64,000 nucleotides of DNA from JAFGPL01 sp963781805 (GCA_963781805.1 CAWAHF010000004.1:3410001-3474000); one strand, 5' to 3'; positions 1 through 8,934 are shown, counted from the stretch's first letter. Notes: generated by a model not told the origin, from the letters alone. Translations and numbers: made by a program.

Positions 1-1012
1 GCTTCTGATCAAATACAGGATAAAAGCTATGCTGAAAATTGATGCCGTTGCGCTCGTCCTCAAATTCTAAAGGTTGTCCGCTATCTAATACTTTTTTTAA
101 TTGTATTGTCCTGCTTTTAGTCAGTTCTGGTGGCAAAATCTCACTAAACTTTTTTCCAATAATTTCTTCTGCTGGCTTCCCTATTCTCTTTATCGCCGTA
201 TTATTCCCCATTAGAATAACACCATCACTGCCAAAAAGCCAGACAGATTCCTTTGTTGCATCAAGAATACCACGCAAGGTATCCTCATTCCTTATTATCG
301 TTCCCCTGTTTTTTTTGTAAATTGAACTTTCAAAAAGTTCCCATTGACCTTCTCGCTTGATTAGTGCAAATTCATGGTTTGATATGACATCAATAGTTTC
401 ATTCGCATCACATTTTTCAAGTGAATATGTGCAGAGAACGAGCATGTTGTAATCGTGAATCACATTGTTGATTTCCGATTCAAATGCGCTGAAATCATTC
501 CAGTCTTTCTTATTGCTAATCCAAAATGAATTTCCGCTAACACGTAGTCCATCATATCCTTTCTTTAGTGCCACATTATATTTGTCGATCCACATATCAG
601 GCACTCTTTTAAGCTCAAATTTTCCTTCTTTAAGATACCAGTCGGTATAAGGAAAAATCTCGATTTGCTGCTTTAACAGATATGAAGAAAAACCGGGGAT
701 ACCTTTTTTTAAGGCGCTAATCGCCTCTTCATTATTGAGGAATTCCGAAGTTACCCAAATACATTTTTCATTATTTTCCAATCCTGCTTTAAAATAAGGT
801 ATCAGAATATCCAGCAAATCCTGTTTTGTTTTATAAAACTGGCAAAAATGAGTACTCCATGGCAAATCTCCAATTATCTCAATACCAGTATACCGTAGTT
901 TTTTTAGCATAAGAGGCCCTTCGTTAACAGGTAATACGTTCCCATACATTTCCTGTTTTTTATCAGATTTTGTGAATTTATCAGGCTTATTTGCTGAAGT
1001 GTTTATTGTCAT
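1..1012 (-). CDS. MEDS-domain / PAS sensor protein, N-terminal part (probable histidine kinase)
   Basis: This reading frame is open from an ATG at 1010-1012 to the left edge, giving 337 codons with no stop, so the 3' part lies outside the window. Residues about 40-220 resemble the MEDS (DcmR-type sensory) domain: a GDLPWSTHFCQFY segment near the start, then alternating hydrophobic strands with WVTSEFL and a late cysteine. From about residue 245 a PAS domain follows (TLRGILDATKESVWLF, then GKKFSEILPPEL, then HSFYPVFDQ at the truncation). MEDS-PAS architectures usually continue into a histidine kinase core, but that part cannot be seen here. The protein is probably cytoplasmic, because no signal peptide or membrane segment is visible. 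The ligand is unknown. It is transcribed away from the oxidoreductase-side gap and has no visible operon partner here. Confidence 0.75.
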   Translation of the reverse strand, partial: MTINTSANKPDKFTKSDKKQEMYGNVLPVNEGPLMLKKLRYTGIEIIGDLPWSTHFCQFYKTKQDLLDILIPYFKAGLENNEKCIWVTSEFLNNEEAISALKKGIPGFSSYLLKQQIEIFPYTDWYLKEGKFELKRVPDMWIDKYNVALKKGYDGLRVSGNSFWISNKKDWNDFSAFESEINNVIHDYNMLVLCTYSLEKCDANETIDVISNHEFALIKREGQWELFESSIYKKNRGTIIRNEDTLRGILDATKESVWLFGSDGVILMGNNTAIKRIGKPAEEIIGKKFSEILPPELTKSRTIQLKKVLDSGQPLEFEDERNGINFQHSFYPVFDQK

Positions 1013-1302
1013 AATTAATGCCGGATAATAATTCTACCAATAACCCTATCCGAGTTAATGGAAAATTCTATAGATAAAACTAAATCAAAAAGGTTAATAA
1101 ATTAGTAAAATTTAAGTGAAAAACGAATTTGGGGAAACAAATTTCGTTTAATCTCCTGAAATTATGTTTTATAACATATAAATGAGCATGATTCTCACTT
1201 TTCGTCCAATTTCTGAATAAAAATTTCAGGACGCTATTTCTCCCGATAATGTCGGGTGAACTTGAAAAAGAATTCAGTTTATTTATGAGTTGAAAAGTGG
1301 TT
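1013..1302. other. Non-coding gap between two minus-strand genes
   Basis: This is 290 bp of AT-rich sequence without a plausible gene. The only structure seen is a short inverted repeat, CCCGA-TAATG-TCGGG at 1242-1256. It has a 5-bp stem and no T tract, so it is too weak to call a terminator. The gap should hold the promoter of the MEDS/PAS gene and the end of the oxidoreductase transcript. Confidence 0.5.
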
Positions 1303-2787
1303 TTATTTTATCCTAAACGATTTCTTATCCTTTTTGCATATTTGTCTGATAACAACTTTCCCCGACATGACTGAGGGAGGTAACCCACCCCCCGGATACA
1401 GCCACTGACCCGCCATATAAAAGTTGTCGAGGCCGGGCAGTGTATTTTTGAGTTGTTTGATGATGTTTTCAGGTGTGGGACTAAATCCTTCATAGGAGCC
1501 TTTCCATACACCTGTATAACGAACATCCGTTAAAGGCGTTGCCACATCCGTAACTTCAATCTTACCCCTTATTTCAGGGTAGATAGATTCGAGAATAGCG
1601 GTTGCATCAGACTTAATTTTTTCTTTCTCGAGCTTATATTCCTCTTCTTTTAATTCTTTCCAGATTTCCCAGGGACTTTCATATCTTAACACCAGAACAG
1701 ATTTCCCTTCAGGCGCCATGGTCGGATCAAAATAATAATTCATCAGGCTAAATCCATATTTAAGATCAGTAAATCCAATGCTTTTACGCTCATACATAAA
1801 ACTTTGAATGGGATACTCTGAAGGTATTTCAGCATTGATTCCAAAGGAAACCTGAACCAACGGTGTAAACACACTCCATGATTCATAGGCTTCTTTTATT
1901 TCCTTTGAAAGGTATTTTCCTTCAAGCATATTAAAAATAGAAGCATGTCCGTCTGCCGCAGTTATCACATAGTCTCCTTTGATGATGGTCCCGTCAGATA
2001 ATACAACTCCATTTGCAGTATTATTCTCAACCATGATCTTTTCAACCTTTTTACCCAACGTAAGCTTACCTCCCAGGGAACGATATGTGTCAGCCATTCG
2101 TTTGGCCAGGGGTAAAGATCCGCCTATCAGATAACCTGCATTTTTGCGGTGAAACCAACCCAGCATCATAATAAATGCAATCGCTGAAAAATTTCGGGCA
2201 CCATATGATTTATTTAAAAAATAAGTCAGTTTTGGATCTTTGAAGTTGAGATCTTTAAAATAGGCGTCGCAGTTCTTTTTGCCATATTTGATAAACAGCG
2301 GCAGGAGAGGAATTATTTTCAATTTGGCAATGTATTTTTTGATTTTGCCCTTTATTCCATCTCCATCATCAACAGGCTCAAATGAGCCTCCTCTTCGCAT
2401 GTCATTGCACATTTTCCGGATACCTTTTGCATCTGATGGCGCTATTTTAAGCAGGTATTCCTCCCATCTGTCTATATTTGAATATATGATAAAATCTTCT
2501 CCCTTATCATTTACCATCCTCGTATGGATTTCATGATCGACTATGGTTGTCGTATTATTGATAACATTTGTTTCTTTCCAGAGATTATGAAATGGTCCTT
2601 TAGCTGTTCCCACAAGCCAGTGCAGGCAATAGTCGAATTTGTAACCCTTTTTAATCCAGGCGGTACATTGTCCGCCGGGAATGGTATGCATTTCTACTAC
2701 TTCAGCATCATACCCATTCATTTGCGCAAATATACCTGTGGACAGTCCTGCAACTCCACCGCCAATTATTACAATTTTTTTACTCAT
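1303..2787 (-). CDS. CrtI/phytoene-desaturase-like FAD-dependent oxidoreductase
   Basis: This is a 494-residue flavoprotein of the NAD(P)/FAD amine-oxidase/carotenoid-desaturase superfamily. The N-terminus has the dinucleotide-binding fold: IIGGGVAGLSTGI at residues 6-18, an acidic residue ending the second strand, and the GGQCTAW segment typical of CrtI-like and retinol-saturase-like enzymes. The C-terminus has the matching FAD-contact motif (NFYMAGQWLYPGGGLP, about residues 455-470), followed by a helix that closes the fold. The length fits the family. There is no signal peptide. No carotenoid genes such as crtB are near, so the substrate is unknown and could be a carotenoid, a polyprenoid or another lipid. 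The gene is divergent from the NAD(P)-binding protein at 2994 across about 200 bp. The family is sure; the reaction is not. Confidence 0.85.
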   Translation of the reverse strand: MSKKIVIIGGGVAGLSTGIFAQMNGYDAEVVEMHTIPGGQCTAWIKKGYKFDYCLHWLVGTAKGPFHNLWKETNVINNTTTIVDHEIHTRMVNDKGEDFIIYSNIDRWEEYLLKIAPSDAKGIRKMCNDMRRGGSFEPVDDGDGIKGKIKKYIAKLKIIPLLPLFIKYGKKNCDAYFKDLNFKDPKLTYFLNKSYGARNFSAIAFIMMLGWFHRKNAGYLIGGSLPLAKRMADTYRSLGGKLTLGKKVEKIMVENNTANGVVLSDGTIIKGDYVITAADGHASIFNMLEGKYLSKEIKEAYESWSVFTPLVQVSFGINAEIPSEYPIQSFMYERKSIGFTDLKYGFSLMNYYFDPTMAPEGKSVLVLRYESPWEIWKELKEEEYKLEKEKIKSDATAILESIYPEIRGKIEVTDVATPLTDVRYTGVWKGSYEGFSPTPENIIKQLKNTLPGLDNFYMAGQWLYPGGGLPPSVMSGKVVIRQICKKDKKSFRIK

Positions 2788-2993
2788 ATAGAATACTTTA
2801 TAAAATGTATGATTAAAAGTAAATTAAATGCCGGATTGCATGAAATAAAAGTCGACAGAAGACGAAAATTTACCGGTGAATGGAAAAATTTAGAGTGTGA
2901 GCCTAAATAATTTTCAACTTCATCCAACCAAATACCAGGTTTAATGTTATATTAATATCTTACAATGAATTATAACATAAAAAATTTAAAACT

Positions 2994-3914
2994 ATGCAGG
3001 TAATATTAGGAGGCGGAGGTTCTGTGGGAAGTGATTTGGCATTATATCTTGCACATTATACAGATAAAGTAAGAATCGTTAGTCGTAATCCTAAAAAAGT
3101 AAATGAATCTGATGAGCTGATGTCTGCTGATCTTTCCAAACGTGCCGATGTTTTTAAAGCTGTAGAAGGGGCCGAGGTAACCTATATAACTATCGGATTT
3201 GATTATAATATAAAAGTCTGGAGGGAAAAGTGGCCTGCCTTTATGAAAAATGTCATTGATGCCTGCAAGCAATATAAATCAAAACTTGTTTTCTTTGACA
3301 ATATTTACATGTATGACAGAAATCATTTGGGAAACATGACCGAAGAAACTCCCGTTAATCCGAGCAGCAAAAAAGGCGCAGTAAGGGCACAGATTGCTAA
3401 AATGATTACTGATGAATTCAACAAAGGACAATTGTCTGCACTTATTGCCCGGTCTGCAGATTTTTACGGACCCGGTAATGACAGAAGTGTTTTAGTTATG
3501 ACTGTCTTCAAAAATCTGAAGAAAGGCAAAGCTGCCATGTGGTTTGCAGATATTAATAAAATACACAACTATACCTATACCCCTGATGCTGCAGAAGCTA
3601 CAGCTATTCTGGGCAATACCTCTGATGCATATCATCAGGTCTGGCATCTACCTGCTTCAACGACAAAACTTACAGGAAAACAATGGATTGAAATTATAGC
3701 CAAAGAGTTGAATACAAAACCTAAATACAATGCATTACCCGGTTGGCTGATCGGATTGATGGGACTTATAATGCCAATCATGAAAGAATTAAAAGAAATG
3801 GTTTATCAATACGACAGGGATTACTTTTTCAACAGTTCCAAATTTGAAAAAAGATTTAAATTCAAACCAACAGATCATATTGAAGCCATCAAAGCTATTG
3901 TGAAGGAGTTATAA
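2994..3914 (+). CDS. NAD(P)-binding epimerase/dehydratase-family protein (extended SDR-like)
   Basis: This is a 306-residue Rossmann-fold protein. The glycine-rich loop starts almost at the N-terminus (LGGGGSVGSDLA, residues 4-15). A short acidic strand follows (SADLSKRADV), then a central ITIGFDY strand and an ARSADFYGPG strand of the kind seen in NAD-dependent epimerase/dehydratase relatives. The usual catalytic YxxxK is not obvious: the region around NIYMYDRNHLGNM carries the tyrosines but no clear lysine four residues later. It may therefore be an atypical SDR with binding or reductase activity. The divergent arrangement with the FAD oxidoreductase at 2787 suggests, but does not prove, a shared control region. 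The substrate is not predictable. Confidence 0.75.
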   Translation: MQVILGGGGSVGSDLALYLAHYTDKVRIVSRNPKKVNESDELMSADLSKRADVFKAVEGAEVTYITIGFDYNIKVWREKWPAFMKNVIDACKQYKSKLVFFDNIYMYDRNHLGNMTEETPVNPSSKKGAVRAQIAKMITDEFNKGQLSALIARSADFYGPGNDRSVLVMTVFKNLKKGKAAMWFADINKIHNYTYTPDAAEATAILGNTSDAYHQVWHLPASTTKLTGKQWIEIIAKELNTKPKYNALPGWLIGLMGLIMPIMKELKEMVYQYDRDYFFNSSKFEKRFKFKPTDHIEAIKAIVKEL

Positions 3915-3967
3915 AAACCTGCAAAGAAAGTTTTAAGAATGCTTTTTTGAATAATCCTAGATATTAG

Positions 3968-4039
3968 TAGCCCCACCAGGACTCGAACCTGAATTTACGG
4001 TTTAGGAAACCGCCGTTCTATCCCTTGAACTATGGGGCC
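3968..4039 (-). tRNA. tRNA-Arg (anticodon CCT)
   Basis: Read on the minus strand this 72-nt segment folds as a cloverleaf. The acceptor is GGCCCCA with TGGGGCT (first pair G-U). The D arm is GTTC...GAAC. The anticodon stem is GCGGT/ACCGT around loop TTCCTAA, which gives anticodon CCT. The variable loop has four nucleotides, and the T arm is TCAGG-TTCGAGT-CCTGG with discriminator A. CCA is not encoded. A Bacteroidetes-type promoter lies upstream (4171-4201), and a decayed tRNA copy sits between promoter and gene (4054-4084). Confidence 0.96.
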
Positions 4040-4053
4040 ATTTTTTTATAAAA

Positions 4054-4084
4054 GAACCTGGATTTACAGTTTAGTATACCGCTG
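4054..4084 (-). pseudogene. Decayed partial copy of tRNA-Arg
   Basis: These 31 bases match the T-arm to anticodon-arm half of the neighbouring tRNA-Arg (3985-4015) at a constant offset of 69 bp, with 26 of 31 identical. The similarity stops sharply on the 5' side of the tRNA sense strand (GGCCGGG and following), where the D arm and acceptor would be. It is read in the same orientation as the intact tRNA and lies between it and the promoter at 4171-4201. It looks like the remnant of a tandem tRNA duplication, or an attachment-site-like fragment left by an element that integrated in the tRNA. It cannot make a functional tRNA. Confidence 0.65.
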
Positions 4085-4485
4085 GCCGGGACCACCTCCT
4101 GAACCCTGCCCGGCTTATTTCAGACAGGCATGGGGCTGTAGTACTTTTAACTAATCCGGAATTACGGTTGCAAAGATAATCTGATTTAAATTATGGACAA
4201 AAATATTCTCCATTTTAAGCCGGTTCGGGAATTTGAAAACAAAATTTAAGATAGGTTATATCCTGACTTATCCTTCACCTGAGACGAGAGAGGTAATTTC
4301 AGAAGAATTTTTAATTTCAAAATTTGCCTGAATCGACAACGATATCCTCGTATTGATTAGGTTGCAGGCAAGAATTTAATTTCATGCAGGACAAATTATA
4401 AAAGGAAATGTATCAGATTTAGAACACTTTTTACTATTTTAACCTCCGTTAATCAGTTAACCTATTTAACACCTTAAATTAACCG
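4085..4485. other. Non-coding gap between tRNA-Arg region and cvpA
   Basis: Apart from the promoter at 4171-4201 this roughly 400-bp stretch shows no coding potential. A GC-richer patch at 4083-4137 (GGCCGGGACC ... CCCGGC ... CATGGGGC) next to the tRNA remnant stands out against the AT-rich surroundings and could be further remnant of the same event. The last 100 bases before 4486 should hold the cvpA promoter, but I see no clear consensus. Confidence 0.4.
4171..4201 (-). promoter_or_regulatory. Promoter of tRNA-Arg transcript (Bacteroidetes consensus)
   Basis: On the minus strand this reads TTTG (4198-4201), a 19-nt spacer, then TATCTTTG (4171-4178). This matches the phylum's -33 TTTG and -7 TAnnTTTG consensus with good spacing. 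Transcription would start near 4164 and pass through the decayed tRNA copy into tRNA-Arg. Confidence 0.7.
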
Positions 4486-5025
4486 ATGAACTGGCTTGAT
4501 ATTATATTTCTAATTATTCTTGGCTGGAGCATTTACCGGGGTTTCACCAGGGGATTTATTATTGCCATAGCATCCTTATTTGCTTTGATTCTTGGCGTAT
4601 TCGGAGCTATAAAATTTTCAGGATACACTGCTAACATGCTATCTTCAAAGTTTGAGTTTAATCCCGAGAATATTCATTTGATTGCATTTATACTGACTTT
4701 TGTATTAATCGTTATTCTAACGCATTTAACAGCCTGGGCCGTCGATAAACTGATAAAAGCCATAGCGCTCGGGGTATTCAACCGGTTAGCAGGAGCGCTT
4801 TTTTGCCTGATTAAAAATGCGTTAATCATCAGTGTTTTTTTGGTGATCGTCCAACGAATAAACAAAAAAGTAACCATTCTTCCGAAAAAGGATATTGAGA
4901 AATCATTTCTTTTTAAACCTTTACAGGTATTGGCGCCTGCAATCTATCCCTACCTCCGTTCGGAATACGACAAATTAAAGGAAAAGTATCATAATCCGGA
5001 AGAGATAATGGCTGACAAAAATTAG
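4486..5025 (+). CDS. CvpA family membrane protein
   Basis: This is a 179-residue inner-membrane protein with four hydrophobic segments, at about residues 2-20, 26-46, 62-84 and 100-122. It has the CvpA-type N-terminus: NWLDIIFLIILGWSIYRGF, a short loop, then a glycine-rich second helix (ALILGVFGAIKFSG). The tail is charged and cytoplasmic. CvpA proteins are linked in other bacteria to colicin V production and envelope homeostasis; the molecular function is not settled. The gene lies 42 bp before tyrS on the same strand, and a promoter-like box between the two suggests that tyrS is also transcribed on its own. Confidence 0.85.
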   Translation: MNWLDIIFLIILGWSIYRGFTRGFIIAIASLFALILGVFGAIKFSGYTANMLSSKFEFNPENIHLIAFILTFVLIVILTHLTAWAVDKLIKAIALGVFNRLAGALFCLIKNALIISVFLVIVQRINKKVTILPKKDIEKSFLFKPLQVLAPAIYPYLRSEYDKLKEKYHNPEEIMADKN

Positions 5026-5048
5026 TTACAGTAATTCAATTCAAATAT

Positions 5049-5056
5049 TATCTTTG
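5049..5056 (+). promoter_or_regulatory. Candidate -7 box for tyrS
   Basis: TATCTTTG matches the TAnnTTTG box exactly and lies 11 bases before the first ATG of tyrS. No convincing -33 TTTG is seen upstream. If it is used, the tyrS mRNA would have a leader of only a few nucleotides. Confidence 0.4.
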
Positions 5057-5067
5057 CAAAAATCTTG

Positions 5068-6363
5068 ATGATGAATTTGGTTGATGAATTGAAATGGAGA
5101 GGCATGATACACGATATTATGCCCGGAACGGAAGAACAACTGGCAAAAGAGATGACTGCTGCCTATATTGGATTTGATCCCACATCTGATTCGCTGCATG
5201 TGGGTAGTTTTGCGCAAATCATGCTGTTAAAACATCTCCAGCTGGCCGGTCATAAACCTATTGCATTGGTAGGAGGAGCCACAGGTATGATTGGCGATCC
5301 GTCGGGAAAATCTGAAGAACGAAACCTGCTGGATGAAGAAACCTTGCGGAAAAATCTGGAAGGAATTAAGAATCAGCTATCCAAATTTCTCGATTTTGAT
5401 TCAAAAGCTCCTAACAAGGCTGAAATGGTGAACAATTTCGACTGGATGAAGGATTTTACGTTTTTAGAATTTATTCGTCAGATTGGGAAGCATATCACTG
5501 TAAACTATATGATGTCGAAAGATAGCGTAAAGAAACGCCTGGGAGAGGATTCCAATCAGGGGATGTCGTTTACCGAATTTACCTATCAGCTTGTACAGGG
5601 ATATGATTTTCTTCATCTCTATAAAACGAAAAACTGCAAACTGCAGATGGGCGGTTCTGATCAATGGGGCAATATTGTTACAGGCACCGAACTTATCCGC
5701 AGAAAAGAAGGGGGTGAAGCTTATGCCCTCACCTGTCCGCTGATTACCAAGTCAGACGGGGGAAAGTTTGGTAAAACCGAACAGGGCAATGTTTGGCTCG
5801 ATCCTTTGAAAACCACACCATATGCCTTTTACCAGTTTTGGCTAAATGTTTCAGATGAAGATGCAAAAAAATATATTAAAATTTTCACGCTTTTAAATCA
5901 TAATACGATTAAGGATTTAATTACAAGACACGAAAATGAACCTCACCTACGTTTATTACAAAAAACGCTCGCACAGGAGATAACCACCATGGTACATTCA
6001 AAGGAAGAATTTGAAACTGCAGTGGATGCTTCCCAGATACTTTTTGGTAAAGGCACAACCAGCACACTCAGAAAGCTTGATGAAGCCACCTTTTTAAGCG
6101 TATTCGAAGGAGTCCCACTATTTGAAGTAAGTGAAACCAGTTTTAAAAACAAATCGGCCCTTACCGAATTTCTTGTTGAGATAGCCCCGGTTTTTGAATC
6201 CAAAGGAGAATTGCGCAGACTGGTTCAGGGAGGCGGATTAAGTATAAACAAGGAAAAAGTGGAAAATCCTGAAATGACAATTGATCAGAGCTATCTTTTA
6301 AACAACAAATATCTGTTGATACAGAAAGGTAAAAAGAACTATTTCCTGATAAAAAGTATCTGA
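5068..6363 (+). CDS. tyrS: Tyrosine--tRNA ligase
   Basis: TyrS charges tRNA-Tyr with tyrosine in the cytoplasm. The class I signature is present as DSLHVGSFAQ (HIGH motif form HVGS, about residues 43-46) and the KMSKS-equivalent as KFGKTEQG near residue 233. The tyrosine-binding region VQGYDFLHLY and the MGGSDQWGNI motif are intact. The C-terminus has an S4-type RNA-binding domain (LVEIAPVFESKGELRRLVQ onwards). The length of about 430 aa is normal for bacterial TyrRS. Two adjacent ATG codons at 5068 and 5071 are better starts than the TTG at 5065; they cannot be separated because no ribosome binding site is visible. Confidence 0.97.
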   Translation: MMNLVDELKWRGMIHDIMPGTEEQLAKEMTAAYIGFDPTSDSLHVGSFAQIMLLKHLQLAGHKPIALVGGATGMIGDPSGKSEERNLLDEETLRKNLEGIKNQLSKFLDFDSKAPNKAEMVNNFDWMKDFTFLEFIRQIGKHITVNYMMSKDSVKKRLGEDSNQGMSFTEFTYQLVQGYDFLHLYKTKNCKLQMGGSDQWGNIVTGTELIRRKEGGEAYALTCPLITKSDGGKFGKTEQGNVWLDPLKTTPYAFYQFWLNVSDEDAKKYIKIFTLLNHNTIKDLITRHENEPHLRLLQKTLAQEITTMVHSKEEFETAVDASQILFGKGTTSTLRKLDEATFLSVFEGVPLFEVSETSFKNKSALTEFLVEIAPVFESKGELRRLVQGGGLSINKEKVENPEMTIDQSYLLNNKYLLIQKGKKNYFLIKSI

Positions 6364-6435
6364 GTTATTTTGAGTATCATTGTATAAACTATATATATCC
6401 CAACGTATCGAGATTAATTTCATAAATAATAAATT

Positions 6436-7455
6436 ATGGCTAACGAAAATAATTCTGCATTCAAGTTTACCTCAACTGATTTGATTGAATTTGCATGGAA
6501 AAAAAGAAATCCCCTGATGATTATAACATTTATTGCAATTGTTATTTCGACCATCATTTCCTACAGAATAACCGAATTATATAAGTCTACGGTGGTACTT
6601 TATCCTATCCCTGCGGCATCCGTTTCAAAGTATTTATTAACAACTGCTTATGCAGGAAAACAAACACTTTTCGAATTTGGAGCAGAGGAGCAATGCGACC
6701 AGTTAATTCAGATACTTAACTCTGAAAAGATTAAAAATAGAATTATTAACAAATATGATTTGTTTACCCACTATGATATTGATCCAAATGAGAAGCATAA
6801 AAACTACGAAATGAATAAAGTGTATCAATCCAATATCAGATTTCGAAGAACAAAATATGTGTCGGTCGAAATTGAAGTATTGGACAAAGATCCCAGGACC
6901 TCAGCAAATATTGCCAATGACATAGCAGGTTTGATAGACTCAACCATGAATGGTATTCTACATGATAGAACGTTGCAGGCTGTATATGCAGTTAAGAATG
7001 AATTTTATAGATCTGATACTATTATTAAAGTAATGGAAGATTCACTCAGGATATTTCAACTTATGGGAATTATTAATGTTGAATATCAGGCAAAAGAATT
7101 AACCAAAGCTTACGCTACCGCAATAATCGATGGAAAAGAAACTGCAGCAAAAGCAATTGCAAATAAACTGAAAATTCTTGAAAAGTATTCTGGCATATTC
7201 ACTTCTCTTTCTGAAAAACTAATCCTGGAATATAACAGGCGGATGGTACTTGAACAGAGATATACAGAAGCTAAAGTTGATGCGGAACAACTATTGCCCT
7301 ACAAATATGTAGTGGATAATGCAATACCTGCCGATAAAAAAAGCTATCCGAAAAAATCGCTCATCATCCTGCAATTTACCATAGCTACCTTTATTTTAGC
7401 ATATATTGTTTTATTATTTATTTCATTGATACGATCCAGGCAAAAGACAGCTTAA
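6436..7455 (+). CDS. Wzz-like chain-length determinant / polysaccharide co-polymerase family protein
   Basis: This is a 339-residue protein with the layout of polysaccharide co-polymerases. A short cytoplasmic N-terminus is followed by a membrane helix at about residues 28-48 (PLMIITFIAIVISTIISY), a large periplasmic part with predicted coiled helices (residues 50-305), and a second membrane helix at about 311-332. A proline/lysine-rich turn just before it (NAIPADKKSYPKKS) corresponds to the proline-rich segment of Wzz proteins. No tyrosine-kinase domain is fused. Wzz proteins set the length of O-antigen or exopolysaccharide chains. The O-antigen ligase/polymerase-like gene starts 12 bp downstream, so the two form a polysaccharide operon fragment without local glycosyltransferases. 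Confidence 0.8.
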   Translation: MANENNSAFKFTSTDLIEFAWKKRNPLMIITFIAIVISTIISYRITELYKSTVVLYPIPAASVSKYLLTTAYAGKQTLFEFGAEEQCDQLIQILNSEKIKNRIINKYDLFTHYDIDPNEKHKNYEMNKVYQSNIRFRRTKYVSVEIEVLDKDPRTSANIANDIAGLIDSTMNGILHDRTLQAVYAVKNEFYRSDTIIKVMEDSLRIFQLMGIINVEYQAKELTKAYATAIIDGKETAAKAIANKLKILEKYSGIFTSLSEKLILEYNRRMVLEQRYTEAKVDAEQLLPYKYVVDNAIPADKKSYPKKSLIILQFTIATFILAYIVLLFISLIRSRQKTA

Positions 7456-7467
7456 TCTCTATTTGTT

Positions 7468-8934
7468 TTGCTGAAAATAACGGATACATATAAAGTTTAT
7501 TTGCTCGCATTCGTCTTTATGATGATTAATGCTTTTTTAATTCTTTATAAAGGTATCCCCTATTTTAACTATGTGTCTGTTTTGTTATCATTGGTATTCA
7601 TTGCATTTGTACGGCTCGATACCTATCTCCTGATAATTGTTTTCCTAACTCCTCTCTCCATACCGCTCAGGGAATTATTTGGCGGACTTGATTTTGATAT
7701 GTGGCTACCCACAGAACCTTTACTGGTAGGACTCGTTTTGATTTACCTGCTGAAGCTTATAAAAGGTGAAAAACAAGACTCATCTCTCCTGATGCATCCT
7801 GTATCTCTTGCCATTTTCTTTAATTTGTTCTGGATTTTTTTCACTTCCCTTTCCAGTACGATGTTTTGGGTTTCAATAAAGTTTTTCCTGTCGCGCATCT
7901 GGTTTGTAATTCCGTTTTATATTGTTGCAGCCCAGATGTTTAAAAAACAGGAAAATATAAAAAAATATCTTTGGTGTTATATATTGGCCTTACTGATTGT
8001 TATAGCCTATACCCTAAAAAATCATGCATCTTTTGGTTTTATGAATCAGAAAGCGGCCCATTCGACCATGAATCCGTTTTATACCGACCATACCTCGTAT
8101 GGTGCAATTCTTGCAATGATGATCCCTGTGGCTGCAGGATTCATCTTTAATAACTCCTCCCGGCTGCTTGTAAGAATTGCTTCAGCATTTGTTCTGGTAA
8201 TATTAGGTGTGGCTATTGTTTTTTCATATACCCGGGCAGCCTGGTTAAGCTTGATGATTGCAGCAGTATTTCTGATCGTTCTTCTATTCAGAATAAGATT
8301 CTCGATTCTGATGATTATCGGAATACTTGGAATTATCTTCATCATTAATAAGTCTGATGAAATTGCATTAAAAATTGATGAAAACAGACATCGTTCCACT
8401 TCTGCGCTTTCACAACATTTACAATCTATGTCAGATATGACGGATGATGCATCCAACCTGGAACGTATAAACCGCTGGAGCTGTGCCTTGCGGATGTTTA
8501 TGGAAAAACCTTTGCTGGGCTGGGGACCTGGAACGTATATGTTTCAGTATGCCCCTTTTCAGGTCACCCGGGAAAAAACGCTCATCAGTACGAATGATGC
8601 CAACCGCGGAAATGCCCATAGTGAATACCTGGGCCCTTTGGCAGAATCGGGATTTTTTGGTTTGTTGTCGTTTCTTTTAATTGTGATTTTAACCTTGATT
8701 ACCGGTGTAAGGGTATATGCAAATGCTACTGACAGAAACAGTAAAATAATTGCGGTCTCAGTTTTTTTAGGCCTTATAACATATTATATACATGGCATGT
8801 TAAATAATTTCCTCGATATGGATAAAGCATCTGCTCCATTCTGGGGTTTTACTGCCATTCTTGTCTCAATGGATATCAGTCAGAGAAGCAAAAAGAATAA
8901 GGAATCGGAGAAATCAGAAGAATTCAATACCTAA
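7468..8934 (+). CDS. O-antigen ligase / Wzy-like polymerase family membrane protein
   Basis: This is a polytopic inner-membrane protein of up to 488 residues with about ten to twelve hydrophobic helices. It has the Wzy_C (O-antigen ligase) signature in a large periplasmic loop at about residues 330-395: LERINRWSCALRMF, then KPLLGWGPGTYMFQY, then NAHSEYLGPLAESGFFG. These proteins ligate polysaccharide to lipid A core or polymerise repeat units; sequence alone does not say which. The start used here is TTG at 7468, 12 bp after the wzz-like stop. An ATG pair about 17 codons further in is a possible alternative but would cut into the first membrane helix. The 3' end overlaps the convergent phosphatase gene by 21 bp. 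Confidence 0.85.
   Translation: MLKITDTYKVYLLAFVFMMINAFLILYKGIPYFNYVSVLLSLVFIAFVRLDTYLLIIVFLTPLSIPLRELFGGLDFDMWLPTEPLLVGLVLIYLLKLIKGEKQDSSLLMHPVSLAIFFNLFWIFFTSLSSTMFWVSIKFFLSRIWFVIPFYIVAAQMFKKQENIKKYLWCYILALLIVIAYTLKNHASFGFMNQKAAHSTMNPFYTDHTSYGAILAMMIPVAAGFIFNNSSRLLVRIASAFVLVILGVAIVFSYTRAAWLSLMIAAVFLIVLLFRIRFSILMIIGILGIIFIINKSDEIALKIDENRHRSTSALSQHLQSMSDMTDDASNLERINRWSCALRMFMEKPLLGWGPGTYMFQYAPFQVTREKTLISTNDANRGNAHSEYLGPLAESGFFGLLSFLLIVILTLITGVRVYANATDRNSKIIAVSVFLGLITYYIHGMLNNFLDMDKASAPFWGFTAILVSMDISQRSKKNKESEKSEEFNT

Noticed and set aside
1242..1256. CCCGA-TAATG-TCGGG inverted repeat as a terminator
   Set aside because: The stem is only 5 bp and no T tract follows on either strand.
2524..2910. 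128-codon plus-strand open frame across the oxidoreductase start
   Set aside because: It lies mostly antisense to the well-supported FAD oxidoreductase and has no domain features.
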